DNA of 43,367 nt, taken from contig CAMCLY010000007.1 of NCBI GenBank assembly GCA_945875805.1, forward strand, positions 1 through 43,367. Direction: 5' to 3'. Positions 9,370-16,710 of the stretch are shown here, piece after piece. This DNA is from an uncultured Myxococcales bacterium. GTDB lineage: Bacteria > Myxococcota_A > Bradymonadia > UBA4248. The notes beneath the pieces were generated by a model, which was not told where the DNA came from, searched no databases, and saw only the letters and a program-made list of their open reading frames with translations. Every line of letters begins with the position of its first letter. Positions within the stretch are counted from its first letter, which is position 1. Position numbers and translations under genes: made by a program.

Positions 9370-9410
9370 GAACGTCGTGTTTTTTTTGGGGAGGGGGAGG
9401 TGTCCCCCTG

Positions 9411-9598
9411 CGCGGCTATTTCGCCCGCTGGGCTCAATACGCCGCGACCCCCTCTTGGGTGAACCCCGGCGTTTTGCGCGCGGGTGCGCGTGCCGTATGG
9501 TGTCGTGGAATACAAAGAAGCGCGACGTATGGGCGAAGGGGGAACCCCGAGCCCATAGCCGCGCGAGCGGGCGTATCCGCCGACGGCGGATAGCCCGC
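9411..9598. repeat. three nested palindromes of the TAT/ATA hinge family in the 9370-9676 gap
   Basis: Copy a (9411-9446): CGCGGC, TATT-TC-GCCC, loop GCT, GGGC-TC-AATA, C, GCCGCG. Copy b (9528-9557): TATGGGC/GCCCATA with an inner GGGG/CCCC pair. Copy c (9567-9598): GCGGGC, G, TATCCGCC, loop GAC, GGCGGATA, GCCCGC. No gene is supported in this 307-base gap. Confidence 0.75.
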
Positions 9599-9642
9599 GC
9601 CCAGACCGGGTAACCATGCGGTGAACGGGCGGCATGAGGGCC

Positions 9643-9678
9643 AAAAAAAGCCCTGGAGGAACCCCGGGCGAAAGGGCT
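9643..9678 (-). terminator. intrinsic terminator of the aminotransferase gene
   Basis: Read on the minus strand, an AGCCCT/AGGGCT stem (9673-9678 with 9649-9654) overlaps the stop codon and is followed by seven U residues (A at 9643-9649). It would stop transcription of the aminotransferase gene. Confidence 0.6.
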
Positions 9679-10792
9679 AGGCGGCCGAATGGTTCGCGCA
9701 GGCGATGGAATCCTGAATGGCGCGGACGAGGGCTTCGATATCGTCGAAAGAGACGGCGCCCATGGTGGAGACCTGGAAAATGCGGTCGGCGAGCGGGCCT
9801 TTTCCGCCGTAGACGATGAACCCGCGGTCGCGGAGGGCGGCGCGCAGGAGGTCAAAGCTGGTGCCGTCGGGGAGGTTGATGGTCGAAACGGCGTTAGAGA
9901 GAACGTGGTCGGGGTGGAAGAGGGTCAGGCCGATGTCTTTGAGGCGTGTTCGGAAGAACTGGGCTTTTTTTGTTTGGTGGGAGAGTCGATTTTGCACGCC
10001 TTCTTCGGCGATCATTTTGAGGGCTTCGTGGAGGGCAATAAAGAGATGGACGGCCGGGGTATTGGGGGTCTGGAGTTTGTCGTGGGCGAAGGCGAAGTGC
10101 CTTGCGAGACTGAGATAATAGTTCCGCACGGGGTAGTCGGAAAGGTTTTTAAATTCGTCGGTTTTTCCGACGACGAGGGAGAGGCCTGGGGGCATGCAGA
10201 GGGCTTTTCCGCTTGAGGTGGACATAAAATCGACGTGTGCGTCGTCGAGATCGAGGGGGTCGGCCATGAACGCGCTGACGGCATCGACGAAGAGTTTTGC
10301 GCCATATTTGTGGCACAGATTTCCGACGGCTTTGACGGGCTGCAGTTCGCCGGTACTCGTCTCGTGGTGGACCATGGTGACCCAGTCGTAGGGGTGATTT
10401 TGGAGGATATTTTCGACGGTGTCGAGGTCGAGGGGGGAGCCCCATTCCTGCGCATGGAGGGTGGTGTTGGGATTGTAAATTTTGGAAATATCGCCGAGCC
10501 GTCTTCCGAACTCGCCAGTGGCGAGGGACAGGACGTGGTGTTGGGGCTGTATGGCGGAGGTGAGGACGGCCTCGTTGGCGGCGGATCCCGAACCGGTGAG
10601 GACGACGACGGAGTAGTTTTTATCGGCGAGTCCCATGAGGGTCAGGCAGGTTTGCTGGATGTCGCGCAAGAGCGCCGAAAACTCGCATTCCCGGTGTCCG
10701 ATTTCGCTTGCGATCATCGTGTCAAGTACGCGTTGGGAGACGTTGACGGGACCCGGACACATCAGTCGATAACGTTTAGCATAATCTTCCAT
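9677..10792 (-). CDS. class V PLP-dependent aminotransferase (alanine-glyoxylate / 2-aminoethylphosphonate type)
   Basis: A 371-residue fold-type I PLP enzyme. The opening LMCPGPVNVSQRVLDTMIAS followed by HRECEFSALL is the hallmark of the serine/alanine-glyoxylate and 2-aminoethylphosphonate aminotransferase group. Also visible are GSGSAANEAVLTS, the ETSTGELQP stretch, the cofactor-binding VDAVSAF, and TSSGKALCMPPGLS, which holds the Schiff-base lysine. A GGGAGA ribosome site precedes the ATG at 10792. It lies downstream of two CDP-alcohol phosphatidyltransferase genes on the same strand. This suggests it makes or consumes an amino head group such as aminoethylphosphonate, but no PEP mutase or phosphonopyruvate decarboxylase is in the window. 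Substrate therefore remains open. Confidence 0.85.
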   Translation of the reverse strand: MEDYAKRYRLMCPGPVNVSQRVLDTMIASEIGHRECEFSALLRDIQQTCLTLMGLADKNYSVVVLTGSGSAANEAVLTSAIQPQHHVLSLATGEFGRRLGDISKIYNPNTTLHAQEWGSPLDLDTVENILQNHPYDWVTMVHHETSTGELQPVKAVGNLCHKYGAKLFVDAVSAFMADPLDLDDAHVDFMSTSSGKALCMPPGLSLVVGKTDEFKNLSDYPVRNYYLSLARHFAFAHDKLQTPNTPAVHLFIALHEALKMIAEEGVQNRLSHQTKKAQFFRTRLKDIGLTLFHPDHVLSNAVSTINLPDGTSFDLLRAALRDRGFIVYGGKGPLADRIFQVSTMGAVSFDDIEALVRAIQDSIACANHSAA

Positions 10793-11067
10793 TCCAAAAT
10801 ATCTCCCGGATCTTCAAAAAAATGAGGATGTACGCCAGATGGATTGAGGAAAAACGGCGTATGGAAAACCCTAAGCACGGAACGCGCCTTTTGGCATAAA
10901 TTGCGCCATGGCGCAAAAAAAACGCATCGAGGGCTTTGCGGGAAGTCCTCGACGTGGGGATTGGACCGAAATGTGGGGGCTGGAGGCGTCATGAGACGGG
11001 ACGTCTTCATGGCACTAAAAAAGGGGTAATGACACTCCGCCCGCACAAAGTTGGATAAGGGACGCAC

Positions 11068-12414
11068 CTATTTTGGGTTGGTCTCTGGCGACGGGGCGGC
11101 CTCTGGCGATTTGGGTTTGCCCCTGTGTCGGATGGCGCGGATGGATAGGGCGATGAGGCCGCCGATACCGACAAAGGAAGCGCCCGTCAGCATGATGAAG
11201 TAGGCCGGCTGGTTGAGGTCGCAAATGACGAGGAGCATGATGAGGAATGTGTAGAAATCGCGTTTGGCGATCCAGGCAAATCCTCCGGCGATGAGGTCGG
11301 CAGTGCGACGCAGGATGTTTCTGTGTTCCTGGGTTTTGTTGATTTTATTTTCGGATTCAAAGCCCCACTCGAAGTGGTTATGGCTTGCGATGCCCATTTT
11401 CAGGAATTCGAGGTAGAACCATCCCACGGCGATGACCATGAGCGTGCAGACGCCGGCCGCGATATAGAAGAAATAGAGGGCACTGTTTTCGCCCATGAAC
11501 GGGAAATCGTTTCCGATCATATAGAGGCCGTGTCCGAGCCCGAGCATAAACGTGATGTTTGTCACGTCATCGCAAATCGTGTCGAACCACTCGCCTTTGT
11601 GGCTTGGGCTCATGCGCATTCGCGCGAGTTCTCCGTCGATGCCGTCGACCATGGAGGAGAGTTGCCAGAGGATGACTGCGGCGACCATGAGCATGTGATC
11701 GCCGGTGGCGACGAGGGTGGCGGCCGCGAGCCCGAGGAGAAGGCCAAAAAATGTCACCATGTTGGGGGTGATTTTGGTGTTGGCCAGTCGCTTGCTGATT
11801 TGCAGGGAACAGGGGCGGTTGATGAAGTAGGCGACGAGGCCGTCGGATTCCCGTCCGAGGGGTTTTCGCAGGGAACGCGTGAGTTTGTTCTGACCGGTGC
11901 GCAGATCGTCGGCGCACATCATGCGGTGGTAGAGGACGTGATCCGGGGCCTGCCAGGTCTCGGCGACATGGCTTTCGATGTCGTCCAGGCCGTGTTCGGA
12001 CTGGACGATTTTTTGTGCGGTCTGGTGACTGACGAAGTAAATGCCGGTGGGCGTCCCGTCGATAAGGATTCGCACGTCCGCCCCGTCTGGGGGGATGGAG
12101 AGGCAGGACGGACTGAGCATGGCGTCCAGGACGCACAGACAGATGCGTTTATCGCCCAGGGATTCGACGATTTGTTCGGCGATTTCGTCGGGACATGAGT
12201 CGTAATCCAGCGCCTGGACGGGGGTGTTCAGGCGCGCGAGTGGGCGCATTTCGTAGGTGTGTGACTTGACGAGAAGAATGTCGCTGAATCCGGCGGCCTG
12301 AATGCTCAGGCAGGCGCGTTCCAGGAGTGTCAGGCCGCCGACGCGCACGTCGGCAATGTGGGTTTCTCGAATGCCTTCGCATTCATATTGGGGAACGTAT
12401 AAGAGGCACTTCAT
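11068..12414 (-). CDS. CDP-alcohol phosphatidyltransferase with degenerate nucleotidyltransferase-like N-domain
   Basis: 448 residues; the start at 12414 (MKCLLYVPQYECEG) excludes an implausible upstream extension through a terminator. Residues 1-190 have the layout of a sugar-phosphate nucleotidyltransferase, but the glycine-rich GxGxR loop is replaced by ECEGIRETHIA, so catalysis by this half is doubtful. The second half is an integral-membrane CDP-alcohol phosphotransferase with the full signature DG-x2-AR-x8-G-x3-D-x3-D (DGELAR ... G ... D ... D), several hydrophobic helices and a charged, Pro-rich tail. Such enzymes transfer an alcohol phosphate from CDP-alcohol to make phospholipid-type products. 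The layout recalls fused cytidylyltransferase/phosphotransferase enzymes such as DIPP synthase. Substrate unknown. Confidence 0.85.
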   Translation of the reverse strand: MKCLLYVPQYECEGIRETHIADVRVGGLTLLERACLSIQAAGFSDILLVKSHTYEMRPLARLNTPVQALDYDSCPDEIAEQIVESLGDKRICLCVLDAMLSPSCLSIPPDGADVRILIDGTPTGIYFVSHQTAQKIVQSEHGLDDIESHVAETWQAPDHVLYHRMMCADDLRTGQNKLTRSLRKPLGRESDGLVAYFINRPCSLQISKRLANTKITPNMVTFFGLLLGLAAATLVATGDHMLMVAAVILWQLSSMVDGIDGELARMRMSPSHKGEWFDTICDDVTNITFMLGLGHGLYMIGNDFPFMGENSALYFFYIAAGVCTLMVIAVGWFYLEFLKMGIASHNHFEWGFESENKINKTQEHRNILRRTADLIAGGFAWIAKRDFYTFLIMLLVICDLNQPAYFIMLTGASFVGIGGLIALSIRAIRHRGKPKSPEAAPSPETNPK

Positions 12415-12445
12415 AAGGAATGATCTCGACCGCGAAAAAATAGAC

Positions 12446-12475
12446 AAAAAGGGCAGATCGCGTTCCGATCTGTCC
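12446..12475 (-). terminator. intrinsic terminator after the second CDP-alcohol phosphatidyltransferase
   Basis: On the minus strand GGACAGATCG/CGATCTGCCC pair around a five-base loop (one G-T pair) and are followed by five U residues. It is positioned 13 bases past the stop at 12488 and upstream of the 12414 start. Confidence 0.7.
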
Positions 12476-12487
12476 GCACCGTCCAAA

Positions 12488-13180
12488 CTAGACGTGATCT
12501 CCGTGTTCGGAGGCGTCCTTGGACTCGGAGGAATCCTGAGACTGGAGGGCTTCCTTTTTATGCACTTCGTCGTACTGGCGAATGTAGGATCGGGCGTAGT
12601 CAAAGGCGGCTTTCCACTGCATCGCGATGCCGACGAGCATGGCCGCGAAGGCTAGCCAGTGGAGTCCGATGCCGATCCACGGATGGAAATGTTCGACGAT
12701 GAAGTCGTGATACATGTAGTCCGGACTTGACAAGGCCCAGTCGAGCGGCATGAGGAACAGGGCGTAGAAGATGAAGTTTGAAGCGAGTTTGCCGAGATAA
12801 CTCGACGGGATGTCAAACCCGAGCTGGGCGGCCGATGCCCGCATGGAGAGCACGGACAAATCGCGGAATCCCCACAGATAAAGGATCCAGATAGGCCAGA
12901 CGTCTTTGTAGACCGCCGCCGAGATGACAAAAAAGTTGAACATCAGGTCGGCGACGGTGTCCAGGAGCGCCCCAAGGCGCGTCACCATGTTGTGCTTGCG
13001 TGCATAGATGCCGTCCCAGTAGTCGGTCAGACCGGCGGTCAGGCCGATGAGCGCACCACATACCGCAAAGCCGTTGAGGAAAAACAAGAGACCGACCAGA
13101 ATGGCAAACAGACGGTACAGACACAATAGGTTTGGAAACTTGACGATATCAACGAAAAACTGATGGGTTGAACGAGACAT
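12488..13180 (-). CDS. CDP-alcohol phosphatidyltransferase (PgsA-like)
   Basis: A 230-residue integral-membrane enzyme with the complete catalytic signature DG-x2-AR-x8-G-x3-D-x3-D (DYWDGIYAR ... RLG ... LLD ... AD) near residues 50-75 and about five or six hydrophobic helices. It is of the size of phosphatidylglycerophosphate or phosphatidylinositol synthases. The acidic hydrophilic tail (SQDSSESKDASEHGD) is unusual. No clear ribosome site precedes the ATG at 13180. It precedes the larger CDP-alcohol phosphotransferase gene in transcription order, with a terminator between them. The family is certain; the acceptor alcohol is not. Confidence 0.88.
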   Translation of the reverse strand: MSRSTHQFFVDIVKFPNLLCLYRLFAILVGLLFFLNGFAVCGALIGLTAGLTDYWDGIYARKHNMVTRLGALLDTVADLMFNFFVISAAVYKDVWPIWILYLWGFRDLSVLSMRASAAQLGFDIPSSYLGKLASNFIFYALFLMPLDWALSSPDYMYHDFIVEHFHPWIGIGLHWLAFAAMLVGIAMQWKAAFDYARSYIRQYDEVHKKEALQSQDSSESKDASEHGDHV

Positions 13181-13193
13181 GGGTTACTGAGCA

Positions 13194-13229
13194 AAAAAAG
13201 AAAAGAAGACGGCCGCCCGTCAGGCGGCC
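13194..13229 (-). terminator. intrinsic terminator after the O-antigen-ligase-like gene
   Basis: GGCCGCC (13211-13217)/GGCGGCC (13223-13229) with a CGTCA loop. On the minus strand it is followed by a U-rich tail (A-rich 13194-13208). It lies between the ligase-like gene and the CDP-alcohol phosphatidyltransferase start. Confidence 0.65.
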
Positions 13230-13314
13230 ATGGCAATGCCGTGCATGGCAGAGGGGACAAGGCACGTGAAGACGGACTGTCAACATGGTACAGTGCCGCG
13301 CCGGGCGCCCCCTT

Positions 13315-14637
13315 TTACTCCGAATGGCCTTCTTGACAAGGGTTTTGCGCCCTATTCCTCTCGCACAGCGGCGTGTCATAGACGACGGAGCGTGGACGCT
13401 GGGCGCGTCGTGGCGCCGCCTGCGGCGTGTCGTGGCGTATCCAGGCCCAGAAAATAAAAAGCATCATCAAATCGTATGAAAAAAGGGAAATGACGACGCT
13501 CGTCATGGACCGGGCGACGAAGACAAGCGCCATGACGAGAAAGAGCCCCTGAGATAACGATGGACGCGTGAGCGCGGCAATCCCCTGGCGCAGTGTGTGG
13601 ATCACGACCATCGCCAGATAAGGGAGGGCACCCACATACCCGGCCCCAAGAAGGGCTTCCACAAACGAGTTGTGGAGATTGACGCTGCCGCGTAGAAACG
13701 TTTCCTGCCCCGTCACCAGAATGAGGCTGCGCGACCCCGTGGCAAGCCCCCCGCCAAACCACGTCGCATAGTTGAGCGCAAAATTCCAGTAATCCGTCCT
13801 TCCGGACAGCGATTCCAGCGATTCCTCGCTCTGTCCGCGCATGAGGATCCGCACGAGCGTTTCGTAATGTCCCATCGTCAGGAGCAGTGCCGCAAGGGCC
13901 GCCAGTGACGCCAGACTTACGCGAAAATACTGCCTCTCCCGCAACCCGTCGATGATAAAAATCACGAGCGCGACGAGACTGACCGCATAGGACGTGCGCG
14001 ACTGCGAGCAGACCAGCGTCGAAAGGACGAGGAGCAGACGGACGGGTTTGGCACGTGCCGGCAAAAAGATGAGCCGCACAAAGGCCGCCACCGACAGAAA
14101 ACCCACCTGGTTGGGATTGATGATCGGCAGAGACCCCTGCAACCACGGTATCATCGAGGGACTGCGCCGAAACCCAAGCGTCGGGTTGAGAATCGCCAGA
14201 ACGACGGTCACCCACAAAAGAATTTCAACCAGGCGTGCAATAGATACAAACTCGCGACGCGTCGAGTCGGCATCGTGACAGCTCACCGTCACCCACATGA
14301 GCAAGATGAGGATTTCCGCGCCCTTCCATGCACACATCGCAGGCTGCACGCTCGAAATTCCCGAAAACACCCCGAAAGTCACGTACCACAAAATCGGCCA
14401 CGAGAACGGATGAAGAACTGACCTCAGGCGGTGTCGGTGCTCGCAAAATACGCAATATGCCGCCACCATGAGCATCGGGAGCATTCGCGTGAAAATTTTC
14501 TCAACCGGCGTGGACTCGCCCATGTAATCCTGGATCGGATTGAACGTCCATGAAAACGACGTCAGGAAGAGCACCACGCGAATGAGTTTGTGGGAGACCG
14601 GCGTGTCGTCGGTCAGCCAGACCGGCTCCTTTTTCAT
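13315..14637 (-). CDS. O-antigen ligase / polymerase family membrane protein
   Basis: A 440-residue polytopic protein with about ten hydrophobic segments. It has the Wzy/WaaL-type periplasmic loop (SGRTDYWNFALNYATWFGGG) followed by LHNSFVEALLGAGYVGALP, as in O-antigen ligases and O-unit polymerases. These join or polymerise undecaprenyl-linked glycans at the periplasmic face. The ATG at 14637 overlaps the stop of the upstream FkbM gene (ATGA, 14634-14637), so the two are translationally coupled. The basic C-terminal tail is cytoplasmic by charge. No glycosyltransferases are adjacent, so the glycan is unknown. Confidence 0.82.
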   Translation of the reverse strand: MKKEPVWLTDDTPVSHKLIRVVLFLTSFSWTFNPIQDYMGESTPVEKIFTRMLPMLMVAAYCVFCEHRHRLRSVLHPFSWPILWYVTFGVFSGISSVQPAMCAWKGAEILILLMWVTVSCHDADSTRREFVSIARLVEILLWVTVVLAILNPTLGFRRSPSMIPWLQGSLPIINPNQVGFLSVAAFVRLIFLPARAKPVRLLLVLSTLVCSQSRTSYAVSLVALVIFIIDGLRERQYFRVSLASLAALAALLLTMGHYETLVRILMRGQSEESLESLSGRTDYWNFALNYATWFGGGLATGSRSLILVTGQETFLRGSVNLHNSFVEALLGAGYVGALPYLAMVVIHTLRQGIAALTRPSLSQGLFLVMALVFVARSMTSVVISLFSYDLMMLFIFWAWIRHDTPQAAPRRAQRPRSVVYDTPLCERNRAQNPCQEGHSE

Positions 14638-15623
14638 AGCGTCGGGAGTTCAAACGCCGTCGAACGTGGGGCCAGAAATAACAGCAGGATTTGCTTGGGA
14701 ATGTCGTCCAGAACCTCGCGCAGGTTCCCCGTCTTGATGAGCGTGCGGCGGTCGACCACGTTGTGCCCGAAAATCGGATAATCGCTCCATCGGAACGTGA
14801 AACACTTCAGCTCATAGTCGAGCGATTCCAGCGTCGACACAAACGCCTCGCGTTCCGCCTCGTCGATGAGCGGCGAGTGGTATTCCATGCAAATCCACGG
14901 GCGATCCCGTCGAAGCGTCTCCATCATGCCGCGCAAAGCGTGAATTTCATGTCCCTCGATGTCCATGCGGATGAGATCGACATGGTCGATGTGTTCGCGT
15001 TCCATCAGCGTGTCGAGCTTCATCACAGGAACGTCGATCTTGCGTTCGTACACATCCCGCGGCGTAATGCTGCAGATATTCGAGTGCTTTGAAATGTAGA
15101 ACGGCAACTCGCCATCCACATCGCTGATCCCCACATTGTGCAGCGAAATGTGCGAGCATCCGTTCATCCTGACATTCTCGCTCAAAAACTCAAAGCTCAG
15201 CGGGTTGGGCTCAATGGCGACGATCCGCGCCAGATTCTGCCGACACGATTCCTGCATCGTATAGTACCCGATGTTGGCCCCGAGTTCGACGAGCGTCATG
15301 CCCTCCCGGAGTATGCTGAGCAGAATCTGCGTGCCAAACGGTTCGTGCATGTGGTCCAGGGCCAGCTCCGCCGCAATCCCCTCGTCATGCGCGTCCACCA
15401 CGAGCTTGAATTTCTCAAAATCGAGGATGAGCCGGTCGATATCTGTCCCCGCCTTCATGAGTTTCCAGCGCAACTTCCGCACCGCATCGCTCGGCTTTTG
15501 CAGCGCAAACCGCGTCATGCCTCGCACGAGTTCCGGCGTGCCGCCGTACATTTTCATGGATGATAATGCGCTTTTGAAGTATTTTATGCGTTTTTCGAGT
15601 TTGTTGATGAAATCTTGAGCCAT
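14634..15623 (-). CDS. FkbM-family methyltransferase
   Basis: 329 residues. The start at 15623 (MAQDFINKLEKR) has an AAGGA ribosome site; an in-frame ATG eight codons upstream lacks one. The SAM-binding motif I is TLVELGANIGYYTM at about residue 125, followed by IVAIEPNPLSFEFL. The FkbM hallmark DLIRMDIEGHEIHALRGM lies near residue 225. FkbM enzymes methylate hydroxyl groups of sugars or polyketides, and are common in surface glycan clusters. The four-base overlap with the ligase-like gene supports a role in capping or modifying the same surface glycan. Confidence 0.88.
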   Translation of the reverse strand: MAQDFINKLEKRIKYFKSALSSMKMYGGTPELVRGMTRFALQKPSDAVRKLRWKLMKAGTDIDRLILDFEKFKLVVDAHDEGIAAELALDHMHEPFGTQILLSILREGMTLVELGANIGYYTMQESCRQNLARIVAIEPNPLSFEFLSENVRMNGCSHISLHNVGISDVDGELPFYISKHSNICSITPRDVYERKIDVPVMKLDTLMEREHIDHVDLIRMDIEGHEIHALRGMMETLRRDRPWICMEYHSPLIDEAEREAFVSTLESLDYELKCFTFRWSDYPIFGHNVVDRRTLIKTGNLREVLDDIPKQILLLFLAPRSTAFELPTL

Positions 15624-15657
15624 GGTGTTCCTTGTCAAAGCCGTCAATGTGGGGCGC

Positions 15658-15717
15658 CGCTATGGTTTTGCAAACCATACGCGTCGCCGGCGCGGCTATG
15701 CACGCATACGCCGCGCC
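15658..15717. repeat. two nested palindromes of the TAT/ATA hinge family
   Basis: First copy: CGC, TATGGTTT (15661-15668), loop TGC, AAACCATA (15672-15679), C, GCG. Second copy: GGCGCGGC (15689-15696), TATGC, loop AC, GCATA, an unpaired C (15709), GCCGCGCC (15710-15717). Both have the C-after-ATA polarity. They lie just upstream of the FkbM gene. Nothing else gene-like is supported in 15624-16083; a 60-codon open frame at 15849 lacks a ribosome site and family features. Confidence 0.8.
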
Positions 15718-15801
15718 TTTTGGTTGGGGAGTCTACACAAAAACAAAGGCGTGCTGTGCCCAAAAGTCGTTCGGTGACGCATTATTTTTGAACGCATCCA
15801 C

Positions 15802-15820
15802 GTGTATATAATTGATACAC
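15802..15820 (+). promoter_or_regulatory. operator-like inverted repeat over a possible -10 box
   Basis: GTGTAT (15802-15807) and ATACAC (15815-15820) are perfect inverted arms around a seven-base spacer. They overlap TATAAT (15807-15812), which could be a -10 element reading toward skp. No good -35 box is visible, and skp begins 270 bases further on, so this is tentative. Confidence 0.3.
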
Positions 15821-16083
15821 AGGGATGACAAATCCGGAATGAATATTTATGCGCGTTGCGTTGGTGAGACAGGAAGCACGCGGAATCGGCGTGGGGCCAA
15901 GGGATGATGCGGTCTTCCGGCAGAGGGTTCGGATGGGCTTGCATTTCGCGGTGTATCCCATTAAAAAAGCGCGCTTTTGTGTGTCCGTTTTGGAGACTCC
16001 GGACGGATTTGTGAATTGTTCAGAACCATAGGGAGCAAGGGTGTCGCCGGTGCGTCGCCCGTCGAGAATCAGGAGAAGGTCTT

Positions 16084-16599
16084 ATGAAGAAATGGTTGCT
16101 TTCGGGCGTGCTGGCATGTGGAATGACGTTGGGTTTTGCGGCGAACGCAATGGCCGAAATCGTCGTCGGGATCGTCGATATGCGAGGCGCGCTTGAAAAA
16201 ACCGAGTCCAATGGCGTCCTCAAAAAATTGAAGTCCGAAACGGATACGCGTCAGAACAAGCTCAAGGAGTCGGAGAAAAAACTCGTCGCCTTCCAGCAGG
16301 AAGTCAACGAGAGCAAAGCCGTCCTGAGCGACGAAAAACTGCGCGAAAAGGGCATGCAGTACCAGCAAATGCTGCTCGAACTCCAAAAGGAGATGCAGAC
16401 GTATGAGCAGGAAATGGTCGAAATGAGCAACAAGCTTCTTGGCGAGGTTCAGAAAAAGATGAACGTCATTGCGACCGAAATTGCCAAGGAGAAAAAGATC
16501 GATCTTCTGCTTGAGCGTACGGAAGGCGGCGTCGTTTTTTATCAGGCGTCTTTTGATATTACCGACGAACTCGTCAAACGGTATCAGGCCAAGAAGTAA
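16084..16599 (+). CDS. skp: periplasmic chaperone Skp / OmpH family
   Basis: 171 residues, with a strong AGGAGAAGG ribosome site. Residues 1-24 form a Sec signal peptide cut after NAMA. The mature protein opens with IVVGIVDMRGALEKTESN, the conserved beta-strand start of Skp. It continues as a long Lys/Glu/Gln coiled coil (residues 45-130) and closes with the conserved IDLLLERTEGGVVFYQ-type strand. Skp trimers hold outer-membrane proteins in the periplasm. The usual neighbours (bamA, lpxD) are not adjacent. The gene is monocistronic, ended by the strong terminator at 16658. Confidence 0.9.
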   Translation: MKKWLLSGVLACGMTLGFAANAMAEIVVGIVDMRGALEKTESNGVLKKLKSETDTRQNKLKESEKKLVAFQQEVNESKAVLSDEKLREKGMQYQQMLLELQKEMQTYEQEMVEMSNKLLGEVQKKMNVIATEIAKEKKIDLLLERTEGGVVFYQASFDITDELVKRYQAKK

Positions 16600-16657
16600 G
16601 GGCCCGGGTGGTTTCGTCTGGCCTGATGTGAGCCTTGTGCGTTACTCAACGAAGTCA

Positions 16658-16692
16658 GCCGCCGCACTCCCCGGGTGCGGCGGCCTTTTTTT
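16658..16692 (+). terminator. intrinsic terminator of skp
   Basis: GCCGCCGCAC (16658-16667)/GTGCGGCGGC (16675-16684) form a perfect 10-bp stem, followed by seven T residues. The next gene's ribosome site starts immediately after it. Confidence 0.9.
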
Positions 16693-16710
16693 ATGAAAAA
16701 GGAGACAAAC

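Noticed and set aside
10901..10916. TTGCGCCATGGCGCAA palindrome as terminator
   Set aside because: The A/T-run lies on the wrong side for the flanking minus-strand genes, and no plus-strand gene ends here.
15849..16031. 60-codon open frame upstream of skp
   Set aside because: No ribosome site, no recognisable family and an unconvincing composition.
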